Shown here: positions 1 through 10,985 of the stretch, in pieces | Position numbering within the stretch: the stretch's first letter is position 1 | How the letters are laid out: each line of letters begins with the position of its first letter | Assembly (NCBI GenBank): GCA_003281725.1 | Contig: QCBC01000008.1 | Span: 1-43,580 of the forward strand | Origin: Pelagibacteraceae bacterium AG-345-O09 | GTDB taxonomy: Bacteria; Pseudomonadota; Alphaproteobacteria; Pelagibacterales; Pelagibacteraceae | DNA: 43,580 nt | Reading direction: 5' to 3' | Notes under the pieces: model-generated | What the model saw: the letters and a program-made list of their open reading frames with translations, nothing else | The model's database searches: none | Told to the model about the DNA's origin: nothing | Program-made: the position numbers and the translations under genes

Positions 1-1049
1 TTTCTATAGAGGAAATTTCTAAGAAACAAAATGTACTAAAATCTGAACTTGAAAAAATTCTATCCAATATACCAAATCTTCCGCATCCCGATGTTCCAAG
101 TGGAAAAGATGAGAATGATAATGTTGAAATTGGTAAATTTGGACAAATTACTAATTTTAATTTTAAACCTAAGTCACATTATGAGTTGGGTGAAGAATTG
201 GGCATGTTAGATTTTGATCTTGCAACAAAAACTACAGGGTCACGGTTCGTTTTTGTTAAAAGTAAATTGGCGCTATTAGAAAGAGCTTTATCAAATTTTA
301 TGTTAGATATTCATATACAAAAAAATGGTTATGAAGAAATTTCACCACCTTTACTTGCTTCAGAAAATACTATGTTTGGCACTGGTCAATTGCCTAAATT
401 CGAGAATGATCAATTTGAAGTTAAATTAGATAAAGATGCTGAAAGAAAATTTCTTATACCTACAGCAGAAGTAATTTTGACCAATATTGTTAAAGACAAA
501 ATTTTAGATATAAATTCTTTACCCATGAGACTTGTTGCCTCAACTCCTTGTTTTAGAAAAGAAGCTGGTAGTTATGGTAAAGACACTAAGGGAATGATTA
601 GACAGCACCAATTTTATAAAGTTGAAATGGTTAGTGTTGTAGAACAAAATAAATGTCTTGATGAGTTAGAAAGAATGACAAATTGCGCTACGGGTATACT
701 AGATCTTTTAGAATTACCTTATAGAAAAGTTATTCTGTGCAGTGGTGACATGGGATTTAGTGCTGAAAAAACATATGATATTGAAGTTTGGCTCCCTTCA
801 GAAAATAAATATAGAGAAATTTCTTCTTGCTCATCGTGTTCTACTTTTCAAGCGGTCAGAATGAAAACTAGATACAAAGACTCTAATAAAGATACTCTTC
901 ATGCGGGCACTTTAAATGGGAGTGGATTGGCAATAGGTAGAACTCTTATTGCTATCCTAGAAAATTATCAGCAAAAAGATGGCTCAATAACTATTCCAAA
1001 AGTACTTAAACCTTATATGAACAATTTGGAAAAAATTTCGATCAATTAA
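1..1049 (+). CDS. serS: Seryl-tRNA synthetase, 5' end missing
   Basis: Class II aminoacyl-tRNA synthetase that charges tRNA-Ser. The reading frame is open from base 3 with no stop, so the gene enters from the left edge; an internal ATG at 186 is not the real start. The visible N-terminal part is the end of the coiled-coil tRNA-binding arm and its linker (IPNLPHPDVPSG). The catalytic core follows, with motif 2 (FRKEAGSYGKDTKGMIRQHQ) and motif 3 (NGSGLAIGRTLIAILENYQ). The serine-pocket TAEV segment is present. It ends 54 bases before yajC on the same strand. Family assignment is secure from the motifs; only the first part of the N-terminal arm is lost. Confidence 0.96.
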   Translation, partial: SIEEISKKQNVLKSELEKILSNIPNLPHPDVPSGKDENDNVEIGKFGQITNFNFKPKSHYELGEELGMLDFDLATKTTGSRFVFVKSKLALLERALSNFMLDIHIQKNGYEEISPPLLASENTMFGTGQLPKFENDQFEVKLDKDAERKFLIPTAEVILTNIVKDKILDINSLPMRLVASTPCFRKEAGSYGKDTKGMIRQHQFYKVEMVSVVEQNKCLDELERMTNCATGILDLLELPYRKVILCSGDMGFSAEKTYDIEVWLPSENKYREISSCSSCSTFQAVRMKTRYKDSNKDTLHAGTLNGSGLAIGRTLIAILENYQQKDGSITIPKVLKPYMNNLEKISIN

Positions 1050-1103
1050 AGTTGTTTTAACCCCATAGATAGTATAAATATTCACTTTTAATCAAGGAGT
1101 TTT

Positions 1104-1391
1104 ATGGAAAGTTCAGGAATAGGCCAGTTTATACCGTTAATACTAATTTTTGTTATTTTTTATTTTTTCTTAATAAGACCTCAACAAAAAAAAGTTAAAG
1201 AACATAAAGCTATGGTTGAAGGCTTAAAAAAAGGAGATAAGATTGTAACCTCAGGTGGCATTACTGGAACTATTTCAAGAGTTATCGATAATGATAAAAT
1301 TGAAGTAGAGATCGCAGACAATGTTACTGTCGAAGTGATAAGGGGCACAGGGGTTCAAAGCTTAATGAACGGCCAAGAAATTAAGAAATAA
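1104..1391 (+). CDS. yajC: Sec translocon accessory subunit YajC
   Basis: Small single-span inner-membrane protein that associates with SecDF and SecYEG. At 95 residues it matches the usual length. It has one N-terminal transmembrane helix (residues about 8-25), then the family signature FLIRPQQKKVKEHK and a soluble domain with GDKIVTSGGITGTI. An AAGGAG-type Shine-Dalgarno lies 6 bases upstream of the ATG, which is uncommon in this window. It is followed 16 bases later by secD and then secF, the standard yajC-secD-secF order. Confidence 0.96.
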   Translation: MESSGIGQFIPLILIFVIFYFFLIRPQQKKVKEHKAMVEGLKKGDKIVTSGGITGTISRVIDNDKIEVEIADNVTVEVIRGTGVQSLMNGQEIKK

Positions 1392-1407
1392 ATCTCGTTA
1401 AATTAAA

Positions 1408-2961
1408 GTGTTATACTTTTCAAAATTAAGAATTATTTTTGTCACCCTAATTTCTTTAATATTTATATTAACAGCTTCATCAAATCTTTTTAAATTTAGC
1501 AATGATTTATTAAACAAAAAAATAAATCTTGGATTAGATTTGCAAGGTGGTTCGTATCTTTTACTAGAAATTGACAACAGTCCTGTAGTAGAACAAAAAC
1601 TTCAAAATCTGACAATCATTATTAAAAATTATTTTAAAGAAAAAAATATAAGAATAAATAATCTTAAGATTTCAAATCAAAAACTTTTGTTTACTGTGGA
1701 TAATCAATTTAAACAAACAGTATTAGATGAATTTAACGATGAAGAAAGCAATCTAAATCCTTATTATCCAAGATTTAAATCTCATCAACTAAATATTGAA
1801 GAAAAAAATGATCTTTTAATTGTTAATTATTCAAAACAAGGTTTGGTTGAACTTAAAACGTCATCTCAAGATCAAGCTTTAGAGATTGTAAGAAGAAGAA
1901 TTGATGAAATAGGTACGAATGAACCAAATATTCTTAAAAGAGGTAATGATAGAATTTTAGTAGAACTACCAGGATTAGATGACCCAATGAGAATTAAATC
2001 ATTGCTTGGAAAAACAGCAAATTTAACATTTAGATTTGTAGCCTCAAACACAGAAGATTCCTTTGGTACAGAAAAATTAAAGTATGAAGATGGTTCTGAA
2101 GAATCAGTCGTAAGCAAAAGAATAATTTTAAGTGGAGATAATCTTTTAGATGCTCAGCCAAGAATGAATAATGAAACAAATGAAACTGTTGTTTCATTTA
2201 CCTTAGATAGAGTAGGAGCAAAAAGATTTGGTAAAGCTACTTCAACAGGTATTGGAAAACAATTAGCAATAGTTCTTGATGGAAAGATTATAAGTGCACC
2301 AGTAATAAGAGATACCATTGCAAGTGGATCTGGTCAAATAAGTGGAGGTTTTACATTTCAATCTGCCACTGATCTTGCATTACTACTTAGATCAGGAGCA
2401 TTGCCTGCGCCACTAAATATTATCGAGGAAAGAACTGTTGGTCCAGATCTTGGACAAGACTCTATTAATGCTGGAATGATTGCTTTGGCTATTGGGTTTG
2501 CTTTAGTAATTTTATTTATTTTTATTAAATATAAAATATTTGGTCTCATTACCAATATAGCATTAATTATAAATTTATTTCTTTTAATAGGTGTTTTAAC
2601 ACTATTTGAAGCAACTCTGACTTTACCTGGAATTGCTGGTATAATTTTAACTGTGGGCATGGCTGTTGATGCTAATGTTTTGATATTTGAAAGAATTAAA
2701 GAAGAATTAAAAGACGAAAAAAATAACTTAATTGCTTTTGATAGTGGCTATACTAAATCAAGAACAGCTATTCTTGATGCAAATATAACAACATTAATTG
2801 CTGCAATTATATTATTTTTCATGGGATCTGGTCCTATCAAAGGCTTTTCTTTAACTCTAGGAGTTGGAATATTCACCACACTTTTTTCAGTTTATTTCAT
2901 AGCTAGATTATTGACTGTTTTGTATGTAGCCAAAAACAAGCAAAAAGAAGGATTAATTTAG
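1408..2961 (+). CDS. secD: Protein translocase subunit SecD
   Basis: Inner-membrane RND-type protein that uses the proton gradient to help pull secreted proteins across the membrane with SecF. Start is a GTG at 1408 with no clear Shine-Dalgarno. It has an N-terminal transmembrane helix, then the SecD signature GLDLQGG (residues 42-48), a long periplasmic region with the P1 domain (RRRIDEIGTNEPNI), and a C-terminal five-helix bundle containing GMAVDANVLIFERIKEE. The 517-residue length is short compared with enterobacterial SecD (about 615) but normal for alphaproteobacteria. The stop is directly abutted by the secF ATG. Confidence 0.97.
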   Translation: MLYFSKLRIIFVTLISLIFILTASSNLFKFSNDLLNKKINLGLDLQGGSYLLLEIDNSPVVEQKLQNLTIIIKNYFKEKNIRINNLKISNQKLLFTVDNQFKQTVLDEFNDEESNLNPYYPRFKSHQLNIEEKNDLLIVNYSKQGLVELKTSSQDQALEIVRRRIDEIGTNEPNILKRGNDRILVELPGLDDPMRIKSLLGKTANLTFRFVASNTEDSFGTEKLKYEDGSEESVVSKRIILSGDNLLDAQPRMNNETNETVVSFTLDRVGAKRFGKATSTGIGKQLAIVLDGKIISAPVIRDTIASGSGQISGGFTFQSATDLALLLRSGALPAPLNIIEERTVGPDLGQDSINAGMIALAIGFALVILFIFIKYKIFGLITNIALIINLFLLIGVLTLFEATLTLPGIAGIILTVGMAVDANVLIFERIKEELKDEKNNLIAFDSGYTKSRTAILDANITTLIAAIILFFMGSGPIKGFSLTLGVGIFTTLFSVYFIARLLTVLYVAKNKQKEGLI

Positions 2962-3849
2962 ATGATAGCATTTAACAAATATTATAATAAATTTAACATT
3001 CTTTCAGTTTCGCTTGTTGTAGTCTCATTATTATTATTGACGTTCAAGGGTTTAAATTTTGGTATAGATTTTAAAGGTGGAACACTAATTGAACTTAGGG
3101 CGTCGGAGTCTAATATTAATGTATCTTCTTTAAGGGATAATCTTAATCAAATGAACTTAGGTGATGTTTCGGTTAAAAAATTTGGAAATGAAACTGATTT
3201 TTTAATTAAGTTTGAAAATAATGATAATAAAAATGTAATAGAAGAAATTAAAATAAACCTCGATAAGTCTTTTGGATATAATTTTAATTTTAGAAGAGTT
3301 GAAAACGTAGGACCAAAAGTAAGTGCAGAACTATTAAAGTCTGGAATTATAGCAATATCTGTTGCTTTAATTTTAATGCTTATCTATATTTGGATTAGAT
3401 TTGAATGGCAATTTAGTCTTGGAGCTATATTAGCTTTATTTCATGATGTCATAGTAACATTAGGTTTATTCTCTCTTCTTGGACTAGAAATTAATTTATC
3501 AATTATTGCTGCTGTACTAACAATTGTTGGCTATTCAATGAACGATACTGTCGTAATTTTTGATAGAGTTAGGGAAAATTTAAGAAAATATTCAGATATT
3601 AAAATTTTTGAACTAACAAATATTTCAATAAATGAAACTTTATCGAGAACTTTAATAACTTCTATTACAACTTTATTAGCATTGTTATCAATATTCTTCT
3701 TTGGTGGAGAAATTTTGAGAGGCTTTTCTCTAGCTATGATATTCGGCGTAATTTTTGGAACTTATTCATCAATATATATTGCTAATACAGTTCTAGTTAG
3801 ACTTAAAGTGTCTCAAAAAACTGTTTTAAAAGAAGACGGTAACAATTAA
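2962..3849 (+). CDS. secF: Protein translocase subunit SecF
   Basis: Partner of SecD in the Sec accessory complex. The 295-residue protein has a first transmembrane helix, the SecF signature GIDFKGG (residues 34-40), a short periplasmic domain and a C-terminal helix bundle with VGYSMNDTVVIFDRVREN, the conserved segment in the fourth helix. It begins on the base after the secD stop, so the two are almost certainly translationally coupled. Its last four bases overlap the 3' end of the convergent gene on the minus strand. Confidence 0.97.
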   Translation: MIAFNKYYNKFNILSVSLVVVSLLLLTFKGLNFGIDFKGGTLIELRASESNINVSSLRDNLNQMNLGDVSVKKFGNETDFLIKFENNDNKNVIEEIKINLDKSFGYNFNFRRVENVGPKVSAELLKSGIIAISVALILMLIYIWIRFEWQFSLGAILALFHDVIVTLGLFSLLGLEINLSIIAAVLTIVGYSMNDTVVIFDRVRENLRKYSDIKIFELTNISINETLSRTLITSITTLLALLSIFFFGGEILRGFSLAMIFGVIFGTYSSIYIANTVLVRLKVSQKTVLKEDGNN

Positions 3850-4448
3850 TATAAATTTTGAGCTGCAACCATTGTCAGTAGCATTGGTATGGACAATAAT
3901 GTATTTGTTCTTGAGAATAACATTGCTGTTCTTGCAGATTTAACTTTTAATTCTGGTTCACATTCAACAATACCCAAAGCTCTTTTCTGATTAGGCCAAA
4001 TAACAAACCATACATTGAAAGCCATAATTAAACCTAACCACATTCCAATACCTATTGCCGTATGTTTTGGTATTCCAGAACCAATACTAAGTGTCATTGA
4101 ATCATGTAAATATCCATTTAGTCCAGCAAGAATTAATCCAGATAAAACAGTAAGTGCCGCTCCCCACCTAAAATAAAATAATGCAGCAGGTGCAATAACT
4201 TTTCCAATTGCAGGTTTTTGTTCGTCAGGTATTTTACTCATATTAGGAATTTGAACAAAATTGAAATACCATAATAAACCAATCCACATTATTCCAACTA
4301 TAACATGAACATATCTTGCAACCCAACTCCAAAAAATTCTATCAAAACTAAACCCGTCATTTTGATAAAATAATCCTAAAAATAAAATTATAGCAATTGC
4401 TAAAGATGTATGTATTGTTTTTGAAAGTGAAGAAAGTAAGTTTCCCAT
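3846..4448 (-). CDS. PuuD-like (urate oxidase N-terminal domain) membrane protein
   Basis: Predicted polytopic inner-membrane protein of 200 residues with about five hydrophobic helices. The sequence FWSWVARYVHVIVGIMWIGL, histidine-rich at helix starts, and the later WPNQKRALGI segment match the membrane domain of the family first described as the N-terminal part of PuuD, a membrane-bound urate hydroxylase. That enzyme has a C-terminal cytochrome c domain with CXXCH; none is present here. The protein is therefore either a membrane module that works with a separate cytochrome or a family member with another role. Urate oxidation should not be assumed. It is a single gene, convergent with secF and 47 bases beyond the 3' end of uvrA. 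Confidence 0.75.
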   Translation of the reverse strand: MGNLLSSLSKTIHTSLAIAIILFLGLFYQNDGFSFDRIFWSWVARYVHVIVGIMWIGLLWYFNFVQIPNMSKIPDEQKPAIGKVIAPAALFYFRWGAALTVLSGLILAGLNGYLHDSMTLSIGSGIPKHTAIGIGMWLGLIMAFNVWFVIWPNQKRALGIVECEPELKVKSARTAMLFSRTNTLLSIPMLLTMVAAQNLY

Positions 4449-4495
4449 TAATATTTAATATACTAATTTCATCTAGATATAACAATATTTATTAT

Positions 4496-7351
4496 CTAAT
4501 TTAAAAGTGGTTTTAAAAATTTACCTGTATAACTGTTAGTAATCTTGCAGATTTCTTCAGGTTTACCTTCTGCGATAATTTTTCCACCTTTTACTCCTCC
4601 CTCAGGGCCCATATCCACTATGTAATCCGCGGTTTTTATCACATCTAAATTATGCTCTATAACTACCACGGTATTTCCTAGTGAAACAAAAGTATGAAGA
4701 ATTTCAAGTAATTTTTTAATATCATGCTGATGTAGGCCCGTAGTAGGTTCATCTAAAATATACATAGTTCTACCTGTCGAACGTTTAGATAATTCCTTAG
4801 CAAGTTTTATTCTTTGAGCCTCACCACCAGATAATGTTGTAGCTTGTTGTCCAATTTTTATATAACCAAGACCAACTTTTTTTAATGTTAGCAGTTTAGT
4901 TTTGATATTAGATATGTTTTCAAAATATTCACAACCCTCATCTACAGTCATATCCAAAACATCAGCAATACTTTTATCTTTAAATTTTATTTCTAAGGTT
5001 TCTCTATTATATCTGGTACCTTTGCATTCATCACACTGTATATAAACATCAGGTAAAAAATGCATCTCATAAGTAATTACACCATCACCCTCACAAGCCT
5101 CACATCTTCCGCCCCTTACATTAAAAGAAAATCTACCTGGCTTATAGCCTCTTGTTTTTGACTCTGGTAATCCTGTAAACCAATCTCTAATAGGACCAAA
5201 TGCTCCTGTATATGTAGCTGGATTTGATCTAGGTGTTCGACCAATAGGCGACTGATCGATATCAATAATTTTATCAACTAATTCAGTTCCTTTAAAACCT
5301 TTAAAAGGTTTTGGAATTTTTCTAGATTTATTATTATTCAAAGTTAAGTTGAGTGCATTATATAAAGTCTGTAACACAAGAGTAGATTTACCACTACCAG
5401 ATACACCAGTTACGCAAGTTAAACTACCAAGTGGTATCTTTAAATTTACATTATCCAAGTTGTTACCACTAGCTCCTGTAATTTCCAAAAACCTTCCATT
5501 TTTTGCTAACCTTCTTTTTTGAGGAATGTTAATTTTTAGTTTATTAGAAAGATATTTGCCTGTAATACTATTTTTATTTTGACTAATTTCTTTAAAAGAA
5601 CCTTGTGCAACTATTTCACCACCATTATTTCCAGCTTCAGGACCAAGATCAATTATATGGTCTGCATTTTCCATTGTTTCAGTATCATGCTCTACTACAA
5701 TAACTGTGTTACCTAAATCTCTTAACCTTTTAAGTGCATTAATTAATTTAACATTATCTTTTTGATGCAGACCGATAGAGGGTTCATCAAGTACATATAA
5801 AACACCTGTTAATCCAGAACCTATTTGTGAAGCTAAACGTATTCTTTGTGCCTCACCACCCGATAAAGTTCCAGACTCTCTTGATAATGTTAGATAGTCA
5901 AGACCAACATTTAATAAAAAATTTAACCTTTCATTTATCTCTTTTAAAATATGTTCAGCAATTTTTACTTGTCTTTTATCAAGAGTATTTTTGAGATTTT
6001 CAAACCATCTAGCAGCATCAGAAATAGACTTTTCGGTTACTTCACTTATATGTAATCCATCAATTTTAACACAAAGAGCTTCATCTTTTAGTCTATGACC
6101 ATTACATCTCTCACATTTTGTATCAGATTGGTATTGAGAAATTTCCTCTCTTTTCCAATCACTATCTGTTTCTAAATATCTTCGTTCTAAGTTGTTTATT
6201 ACTCCTTCAAAGGTTTTTTTATGAGAATATTTTTCATATCCATCATCATATGAGAACTTTATTTCTTCTTCATCAGATCCATAAAGGATTATATCTTTTA
6301 TATTTTTAGAAAGTTTTGACCATTTATCTTCTAATGAAAAACCATAGTGTTTTGCCAATGATGAGAGCGTTTGTGCGTAATATAATGTTGTAGTTTTTGC
6401 CCAAGGCTCTATAGCTCCATCTGCTATACTTTTCTTTTCATTTGGTACAACCAAATTGGGATCAACATTTAATTTTATTCCTATCCCTTCACATTCTTCA
6501 CAAGCCCCAAAAGGACTATTAAAAGAGAAAAGTCTTGGTTCAATTTCCTCAATTGTAAAACCACTTTCTGGACAAGCAAACTTAGTTGAGAATATTAATT
6601 TTTCTAATTTTCTAAATTTTTTAGGCAAAGTTTCATCCTCATATTCAACAAAAACTAAACCATTAGCAATATTAATCGATGACTCAATACTTTCAGCTAA
6701 TCTATTTCCTAAAGATGAATTTAGAACTATTCTATCAACAAGAATGTAAATATCATGCTTAATTTTTTTATTTAATTCAGGGACTTTTTCAATATCATAT
6801 AAAACATCATCTATTTTTATTTTTCTAAACCCTCTTTTTTTATAATTTAAAATTTCTTTTCGGTATTCTCCCTTACGACCTCTTACGACTGGTGCGTAAA
6901 TATATATAGTAGATTTTTTTGGGAGTTCTTTAATTTTATCAACAATTTGTGTTACAGTTTGGGATGTAATAGGTTTACCAGTGAATGGTGAAAAAGGTAT
7001 TCCTGCTCTAGCATACAGTACTCTCATATAATCGTAAATTTCAGTCACTGTTGCAACTGTAGACCTAGGATTTTTTGATGTATTTTTTTGCTCAATTGAT
7101 ATTGCTGGACTTAATCCCTCAATTAAATCTACATTTGGTTTTTTCATTTTGTCTAAAAATTGTCTTGCATATGCTGATAAACTTTCAACATATCTTCTTT
7201 GTCCTTCAGCATAGACTGTATCAAATGCTAATGATGATTTTCCCGATCCAGATAGGCCAGTAATTACAACAAATTTATCTTTAGGTATTTCTAAAGAAAT
7301 ATTCTTCAAATTATGTTCTTTAGCTCCCTTAATAACTATCTTTTTAATCAT
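4496..7351 (-). CDS. uvrA: Excinuclease ABC subunit A
   Basis: Damage-recognition ATPase of nucleotide excision repair that acts with UvrB, then UvrC. It is 951 residues long with two ABC modules. The first P-loop is GLSGSGKS (residues 32-39), the second GVSGSGKST (near residue 650), and each module has an LSGGEAQRI signature and a following VLDEPS or ILDEPT Walker B. The zinc module in the second half is complete (CEAC...CDEC). The first-half zinc module reads CPES instead of CXXC, a substitution I recall as usual in alphaproteobacteria. It is divergent from ssb across 90 bases, which must hold promoters for both. Confidence 0.98.
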   Translation of the reverse strand: MIKKIVIKGAKEHNLKNISLEIPKDKFVVITGLSGSGKSSLAFDTVYAEGQRRYVESLSAYARQFLDKMKKPNVDLIEGLSPAISIEQKNTSKNPRSTVATVTEIYDYMRVLYARAGIPFSPFTGKPITSQTVTQIVDKIKELPKKSTIYIYAPVVRGRKGEYRKEILNYKKRGFRKIKIDDVLYDIEKVPELNKKIKHDIYILVDRIVLNSSLGNRLAESIESSINIANGLVFVEYEDETLPKKFRKLEKLIFSTKFACPESGFTIEEIEPRLFSFNSPFGACEECEGIGIKLNVDPNLVVPNEKKSIADGAIEPWAKTTTLYYAQTLSSLAKHYGFSLEDKWSKLSKNIKDIILYGSDEEEIKFSYDDGYEKYSHKKTFEGVINNLERRYLETDSDWKREEISQYQSDTKCERCNGHRLKDEALCVKIDGLHISEVTEKSISDAARWFENLKNTLDKRQVKIAEHILKEINERLNFLLNVGLDYLTLSRESGTLSGGEAQRIRLASQIGSGLTGVLYVLDEPSIGLHQKDNVKLINALKRLRDLGNTVIVVEHDTETMENADHIIDLGPEAGNNGGEIVAQGSFKEISQNKNSITGKYLSNKLKINIPQKRRLAKNGRFLEITGASGNNLDNVNLKIPLGSLTCVTGVSGSGKSTLVLQTLYNALNLTLNNNKSRKIPKPFKGFKGTELVDKIIDIDQSPIGRTPRSNPATYTGAFGPIRDWFTGLPESKTRGYKPGRFSFNVRGGRCEACEGDGVITYEMHFLPDVYIQCDECKGTRYNRETLEIKFKDKSIADVLDMTVDEGCEYFENISNIKTKLLTLKKVGLGYIKIGQQATTLSGGEAQRIKLAKELSKRSTGRTMYILDEPTTGLHQHDIKKLLEILHTFVSLGNTVVVIEHNLDVIKTADYIVDMGPEGGVKGGKIIAEGKPEEICKITNSYTGKFLKPLLN

Positions 7352-7441
7352 AATTTTTGTTGCTTTGACTTAATAAAATTAATATTCAGTGTAAATTATG
7401 ATATATTTCAAATAAACTAATTTAACAAATATTAAAATATT

Positions 7442-7897
7442 ATGGCTGGAAGTTTAAATAAAGTACTTTTAATTGGTCGTTTGGGCGCAGACCCTGAAAT
7501 TAAACAAATGGTTAACGGTAAAAGCGTAGCTAGATTAAGTTTAGCTACTAGTCAATCTTGGAAAGATAAGAATTCAGGTGAAAAAAAAGAAAAAACTGAA
7601 TGGCACCGTATAGTTGTTTTTAATGAAGGACTAGTTAATGTTGTTCAGCAATATTTAAAAAAAGGTGCTCAAATTTATGTTGAAGGACAACTAACAACAA
7701 GAAAATGGAAAGACGAGCAATCTGGTCAAGATAAATATTCAACTGAAATAGTTATTCAAGGTTATAATTCATCTTTAACAATGTTGGGTGGTGGAAATTC
7801 TGGTGGAGGAATAGCTAATGATAATACTCAATCACCATCTAATAACGATGACATGTCTCAAATATCAAATGATATGGATGACGAAATTCCGTTTTAA
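7442..7897 (+). CDS. ssb: Single-stranded DNA-binding protein
   Basis: Binds and protects single-stranded DNA in replication, recombination and repair. The 151-residue protein has an N-terminal OB fold (starting [16 protein letters not shown], with [10 protein letters not shown]), a flexible Gly/Asn/Ser-rich linker, and the acidic tip MDDEIPF that recruits partner proteins. It starts 90 bases from the divergent uvrA and is followed after 5 bases by gyrA, so it probably leads a ssb-gyrA-coaD-ppi-tgt transcription unit. Confidence 0.97.
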   Translation: MAGSLNKVLLIGRLGADPEIKQMVNGKSVARLSLATSQSWKDKNSGEKKEKTEWHRIVVFNEGLVNVVQQYLKKGAQIYVEGQLTTRKWKDEQSGQDKYSTEIVIQGYNSSLTMLGGGNSGGGIANDNTQSPSNNDDMSQISNDMDDEIPF

Positions 7898-7902
7898 TTC
7901 AT

Positions 7903-10482
7903 ATGCAAAAAACAGAAGTTCCTAAGGATAATAATATTAAGTTAATCTCAATGCATGATGAGATGAGTTCATCTTATCTTTCTTATGCAATGAGTGTAAT
8001 AGTAAGTAGGGCGCTTCCTGACATAAGAGATGGTCTAAAGCCAGTACATAGAAGAATTTTATACGCAATGTACAAAGGAGGTTACGACTGGTCTAAACAA
8101 TTTAGAAAATCTGCAAGAATAGTAGGTGATGTAATAGGTAAATATCATCCTCACGGTGATCAGTCTGTATATGATGCTCTTGTAAGAATGGTGCAAGATT
8201 TTTCAATGAGCTTACCTTTGGTTGAGGGTCAAGGAAACTTTGGTTCTATCGATGGAGATCCTGCAGCTGCTATGCGATATACAGAAACAAGGCTTTCAAA
8301 AGTTTCTCAATATTTGATTGATGATATTGAGAAGAATACTGTTGAATATAAAAGCAATTATGATGAAACTGAAAGGGAACCCACCGTTCTCCCATCTCAA
8401 TATCCAAATTTATTGGTTAATGGAGCGGGCGGTATAGCAGTTGGAATGGCAACGAGTATTCCACCACATAATTTAGGTGAAATTATTGATGGCACATTAG
8501 CTTTGATTGAAAATAAAGATATTAAAATTAGAGAATTAATGAAACATATTCCAGGCCCAGACTTTCCAACCGGTGGTGTAATAATTGGTAAAGATATTAT
8601 TAAACAAGGTTATAACAATGGTAGAGGTTCATTCAAAATAAGAGGTGAAGTGTCAGCCGAGTCTCTTAAAAATGGAAGAGATAGATTAGTAATTACATCT
8701 ATTCCATATCAAGTAAACAAATCAGTTTTAAATGAAAGAATTGCACAATTAGTAAGAGAAAAAAAAATTGAGGGTATTAAAGATATTAGAGATGAGTCTA
8801 ACAGAGAAGGCATTAGAGTAGCAATAGATTTAAGAAATGGTGTTGAGCCAGAAACTATAAAAAGACAACTTTACAAAAATACCCAAATCGAAAGTTCTTT
8901 TGGTTTCAATACTTTAGCTATAGTTGAGGGAAAACCGAAAACTTGTAATTTAAAAGATTTTTTAACTAGCTTCTTATCTTTTAGAGAGGACGTTGTAATT
9001 AAAAAAACTAAATACGATCTTAAAAAAGCAGAAGATCGTGCACATATTTTATTGGGTCTATCTGTTTCTGTTGAAAATTTAGATAAGATTATTAGAATTA
9101 TTCGTTCATCAAGAACACCTAATGATGCAAAACAATTTATTCTAAAAACAAAATGGAAAATTAATAAAACACAAAAATTAATTTCTTTAGTTGAAGGAAA
9201 AAAAAGTAAAAATCTTTACTCATTAACAGAACCCCAAGTTCTAGCCATTCTAGAATTAAGATTACAGAAATTAACAGCTCTAGGAGCTAACGAAATTGAA
9301 GTTGAGATAAAAAAACTAGCTGAATTAATTACTAAATTTAAAAAAATTATATCCTCTAAGAAAGAACTTTTAAAAGTAATCAGTGAGGAGTTAAAAAGTA
9401 TTAAAGAAAAATTTGCAATTCCAAGAAGAACTAAAATAATAGATGCTGTATTAAATTATGACATTGAAGAAACAATACAAAAACAGTCAGTAATAATAAC
9501 TGTTACTCTTCAGGGATATATAAAAAGGGGCTCTTTAGATGGTGTAAAGAAACAAAAAAGAGGTGGCAAGGGAAAATCTGGAATTACAACAAGAGATCAA
9601 GACTCAGTTATTCAAACACTATCTGTTAATACCCACACTTCTGTTTTATTTTTTTCTACAGAGGGTTTGGTTTATAAAATAAAAGCTTGGAAAATCCCTG
9701 AAGGGTCGACAACTTCAAAAGGTAAATCTTTGTTTAATATTCTACCTTTAAAAAATCACCAGTCTATAAGCTCAATCATGCCGATGCCAGAAAATGACAC
9801 AGACCTTAAGAATTATCAAATAATTTTTGCAACTGCTCAAGGTAAAGTTAGAAAAAATAGCCTAGATGATTTTTCTTCAATTAATGCCTCAGGAAAGATC
9901 GCAATGAAACTTGATAATAATGATAAAATTGTCGGTGTAAAAATATGTCAGGATGATCAAGATATTATATTAAGTACTAAATTTGGTAAATGTATCCTAT
10001 TTGAAGCAAAAAAATTAAGAGTTTTTAAAGGTCGTTCATCTAAAGGAATTAAGGGGATTGAATTAGCTACAAATGACCAGATAGTATCTCTCTCTATAAT
10101 TGATAATGATAAAATAAAAAAAAATGGCAAAATAACTAAAGATGAAAAATCTGAAATCAAAGCTAAAGAAAAATTTGTTTTATCAATAAGTGAGAATGGA
10201 TACGGCAAAAAGACTTCTCATATGGATTATCGAGTAACAAATCGTGGTGGCAAAGGAATTATTGGAATTGTAAATTCACCCAGAAATGGAAATATAACTT
10301 CATCATTTCCTGTGTTTGAAGGAGATGAAATATTGATTTCAACAAACAAGGGTAGAGTGATTAGAGTTGCTGCAAAAGAAATTAGATCAGCTGGCAGAAA
10401 TACTCAAGGTGTTAGAATTATTAAATTATCAGGAGATGAAAAAGTTGTTTCTGCAATTAAAATTGATGATAATTTAATCTAA
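7903..10482 (+). CDS. gyrA: DNA gyrase subunit A
   Basis: Breakage-reunion subunit of the type II topoisomerase that introduces negative supercoils. The 859 residues give an N-terminal winged-helix and tower region with the catalytic tyrosine in [10 protein letters not shown] (Tyr126) and the quinolone-pocket region [15 protein letters not shown], then a C-terminal beta-pinwheel. The GyrA box appears as [12 protein letters not shown], a lysine-rich variant of the usual QRRGGKG, which favours GyrA over ParC. The last base of its stop is the first base of the coaD ATG (TAATG). Confidence 0.97.
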   Translation: MQKTEVPKDNNIKLISMHDEMSSSYLSYAMSVIVSRALPDIRDGLKPVHRRILYAMYKGGYDWSKQFRKSARIVGDVIGKYHPHGDQSVYDALVRMVQDFSMSLPLVEGQGNFGSIDGDPAAAMRYTETRLSKVSQYLIDDIEKNTVEYKSNYDETEREPTVLPSQYPNLLVNGAGGIAVGMATSIPPHNLGEIIDGTLALIENKDIKIRELMKHIPGPDFPTGGVIIGKDIIKQGYNNGRGSFKIRGEVSAESLKNGRDRLVITSIPYQVNKSVLNERIAQLVREKKIEGIKDIRDESNREGIRVAIDLRNGVEPETIKRQLYKNTQIESSFGFNTLAIVEGKPKTCNLKDFLTSFLSFREDVVIKKTKYDLKKAEDRAHILLGLSVSVENLDKIIRIIRSSRTPNDAKQFILKTKWKINKTQKLISLVEGKKSKNLYSLTEPQVLAILELRLQKLTALGANEIEVEIKKLAELITKFKKIISSKKELLKVISEELKSIKEKFAIPRRTKIIDAVLNYDIEETIQKQSVIITVTLQGYIKRGSLDGVKKQKRGGKGKSGITTRDQDSVIQTLSVNTHTSVLFFSTEGLVYKIKAWKIPEGSTTSKGKSLFNILPLKNHQSISSIMPMPENDTDLKNYQIIFATAQGKVRKNSLDDFSSINASGKIAMKLDNNDKIVGVKICQDDQDIILSTKFGKCILFEAKKLRVFKGRSSKGIKGIELATNDQIVSLSIIDNDKIKKNGKITKDEKSEIKAKEKFVLSISENGYGKKTSHMDYRVTNRGGKGIIGIVNSPRNGNITSSFPVFEGDEILISTNKGRVIRVAAKEIRSAGRNTQGVRIIKLSGDEKVVSAIKIDDNLI

Positions 10483-10985
10483 TGAATAAAGTTGCAATAT
10501 ATCCAGGCACATTTGATCCAATAACATACGGACACATTGATGTGATTCAAAAAGCACTTAAATTGTTTGATAAGATAGTTGTGGGAGTTTCAAATGTTAA
10601 TAATAAAAATTATTTATTTAGCTCAGAAGAAAGAATAGATATTGTAAATAAAGCATTATTTAAAGATCTTAAATTGAGTGAAAAAAAAATCATAGTTGTT
10701 TCTTTCAACTCACTTACAACTGACTTATGTAAAAAGTTTAAATCTAATATAATTTTAAGAGGCTTAAGAGCAGTTTCAGATTTTGAATATGAATTTCAGC
10801 TAGCTGGAATGAATAGAAAATTAAACAATAATATAGAGACTATTTTCTTAATGTCAGATGTTGAAAATCAGATTATCTCATCAAAATTTGTTAAAGAAAT
10901 TATTAAATTAGGTGGTGACATAAAAAAATTTACAACTAAAAGTACAATTAAATCTTTAAAAAATAAGAATGATAATTATGAATAG
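10482..10985 (+). CDS. coaD: Pantetheine-phosphate adenylyltransferase
   Basis: Penultimate step of coenzyme A synthesis, joining 4'-phosphopantetheine and ATP to give dephospho-CoA. The 167-residue nucleotidyltransferase fold shows GTFDPITYGH (residues 9-18, the (T/H)xGH site), a conserved LRGLRAVSDFEYEFQLAGMN segment and ISSKFVKEI near the C-terminus, which corresponds to the ISSTxVKE motif. It overlaps gyrA by one base and the next gene by 8-17 bases, implying coupled translation in one operon. Confidence 0.96.
   Translation: MNKVAIYPGTFDPITYGHIDVIQKALKLFDKIVVGVSNVNNKNYLFSSEERIDIVNKALFKDLKLSEKKIIVVSFNSLTTDLCKKFKSNIILRGLRAVSDFEYEFQLAGMNRKLNNNIETIFLMSDVENQIISSKFVKEIIKLGGDIKKFTTKSTIKSLKNKNDNYE

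Noticed and set aside
1872..2660. Minus-strand frames inside secD, and similar frames opposite uvrA, gyrA, glpX and others
   Set aside because: Shadows of strongly supported genes on the other strand; no family motifs.
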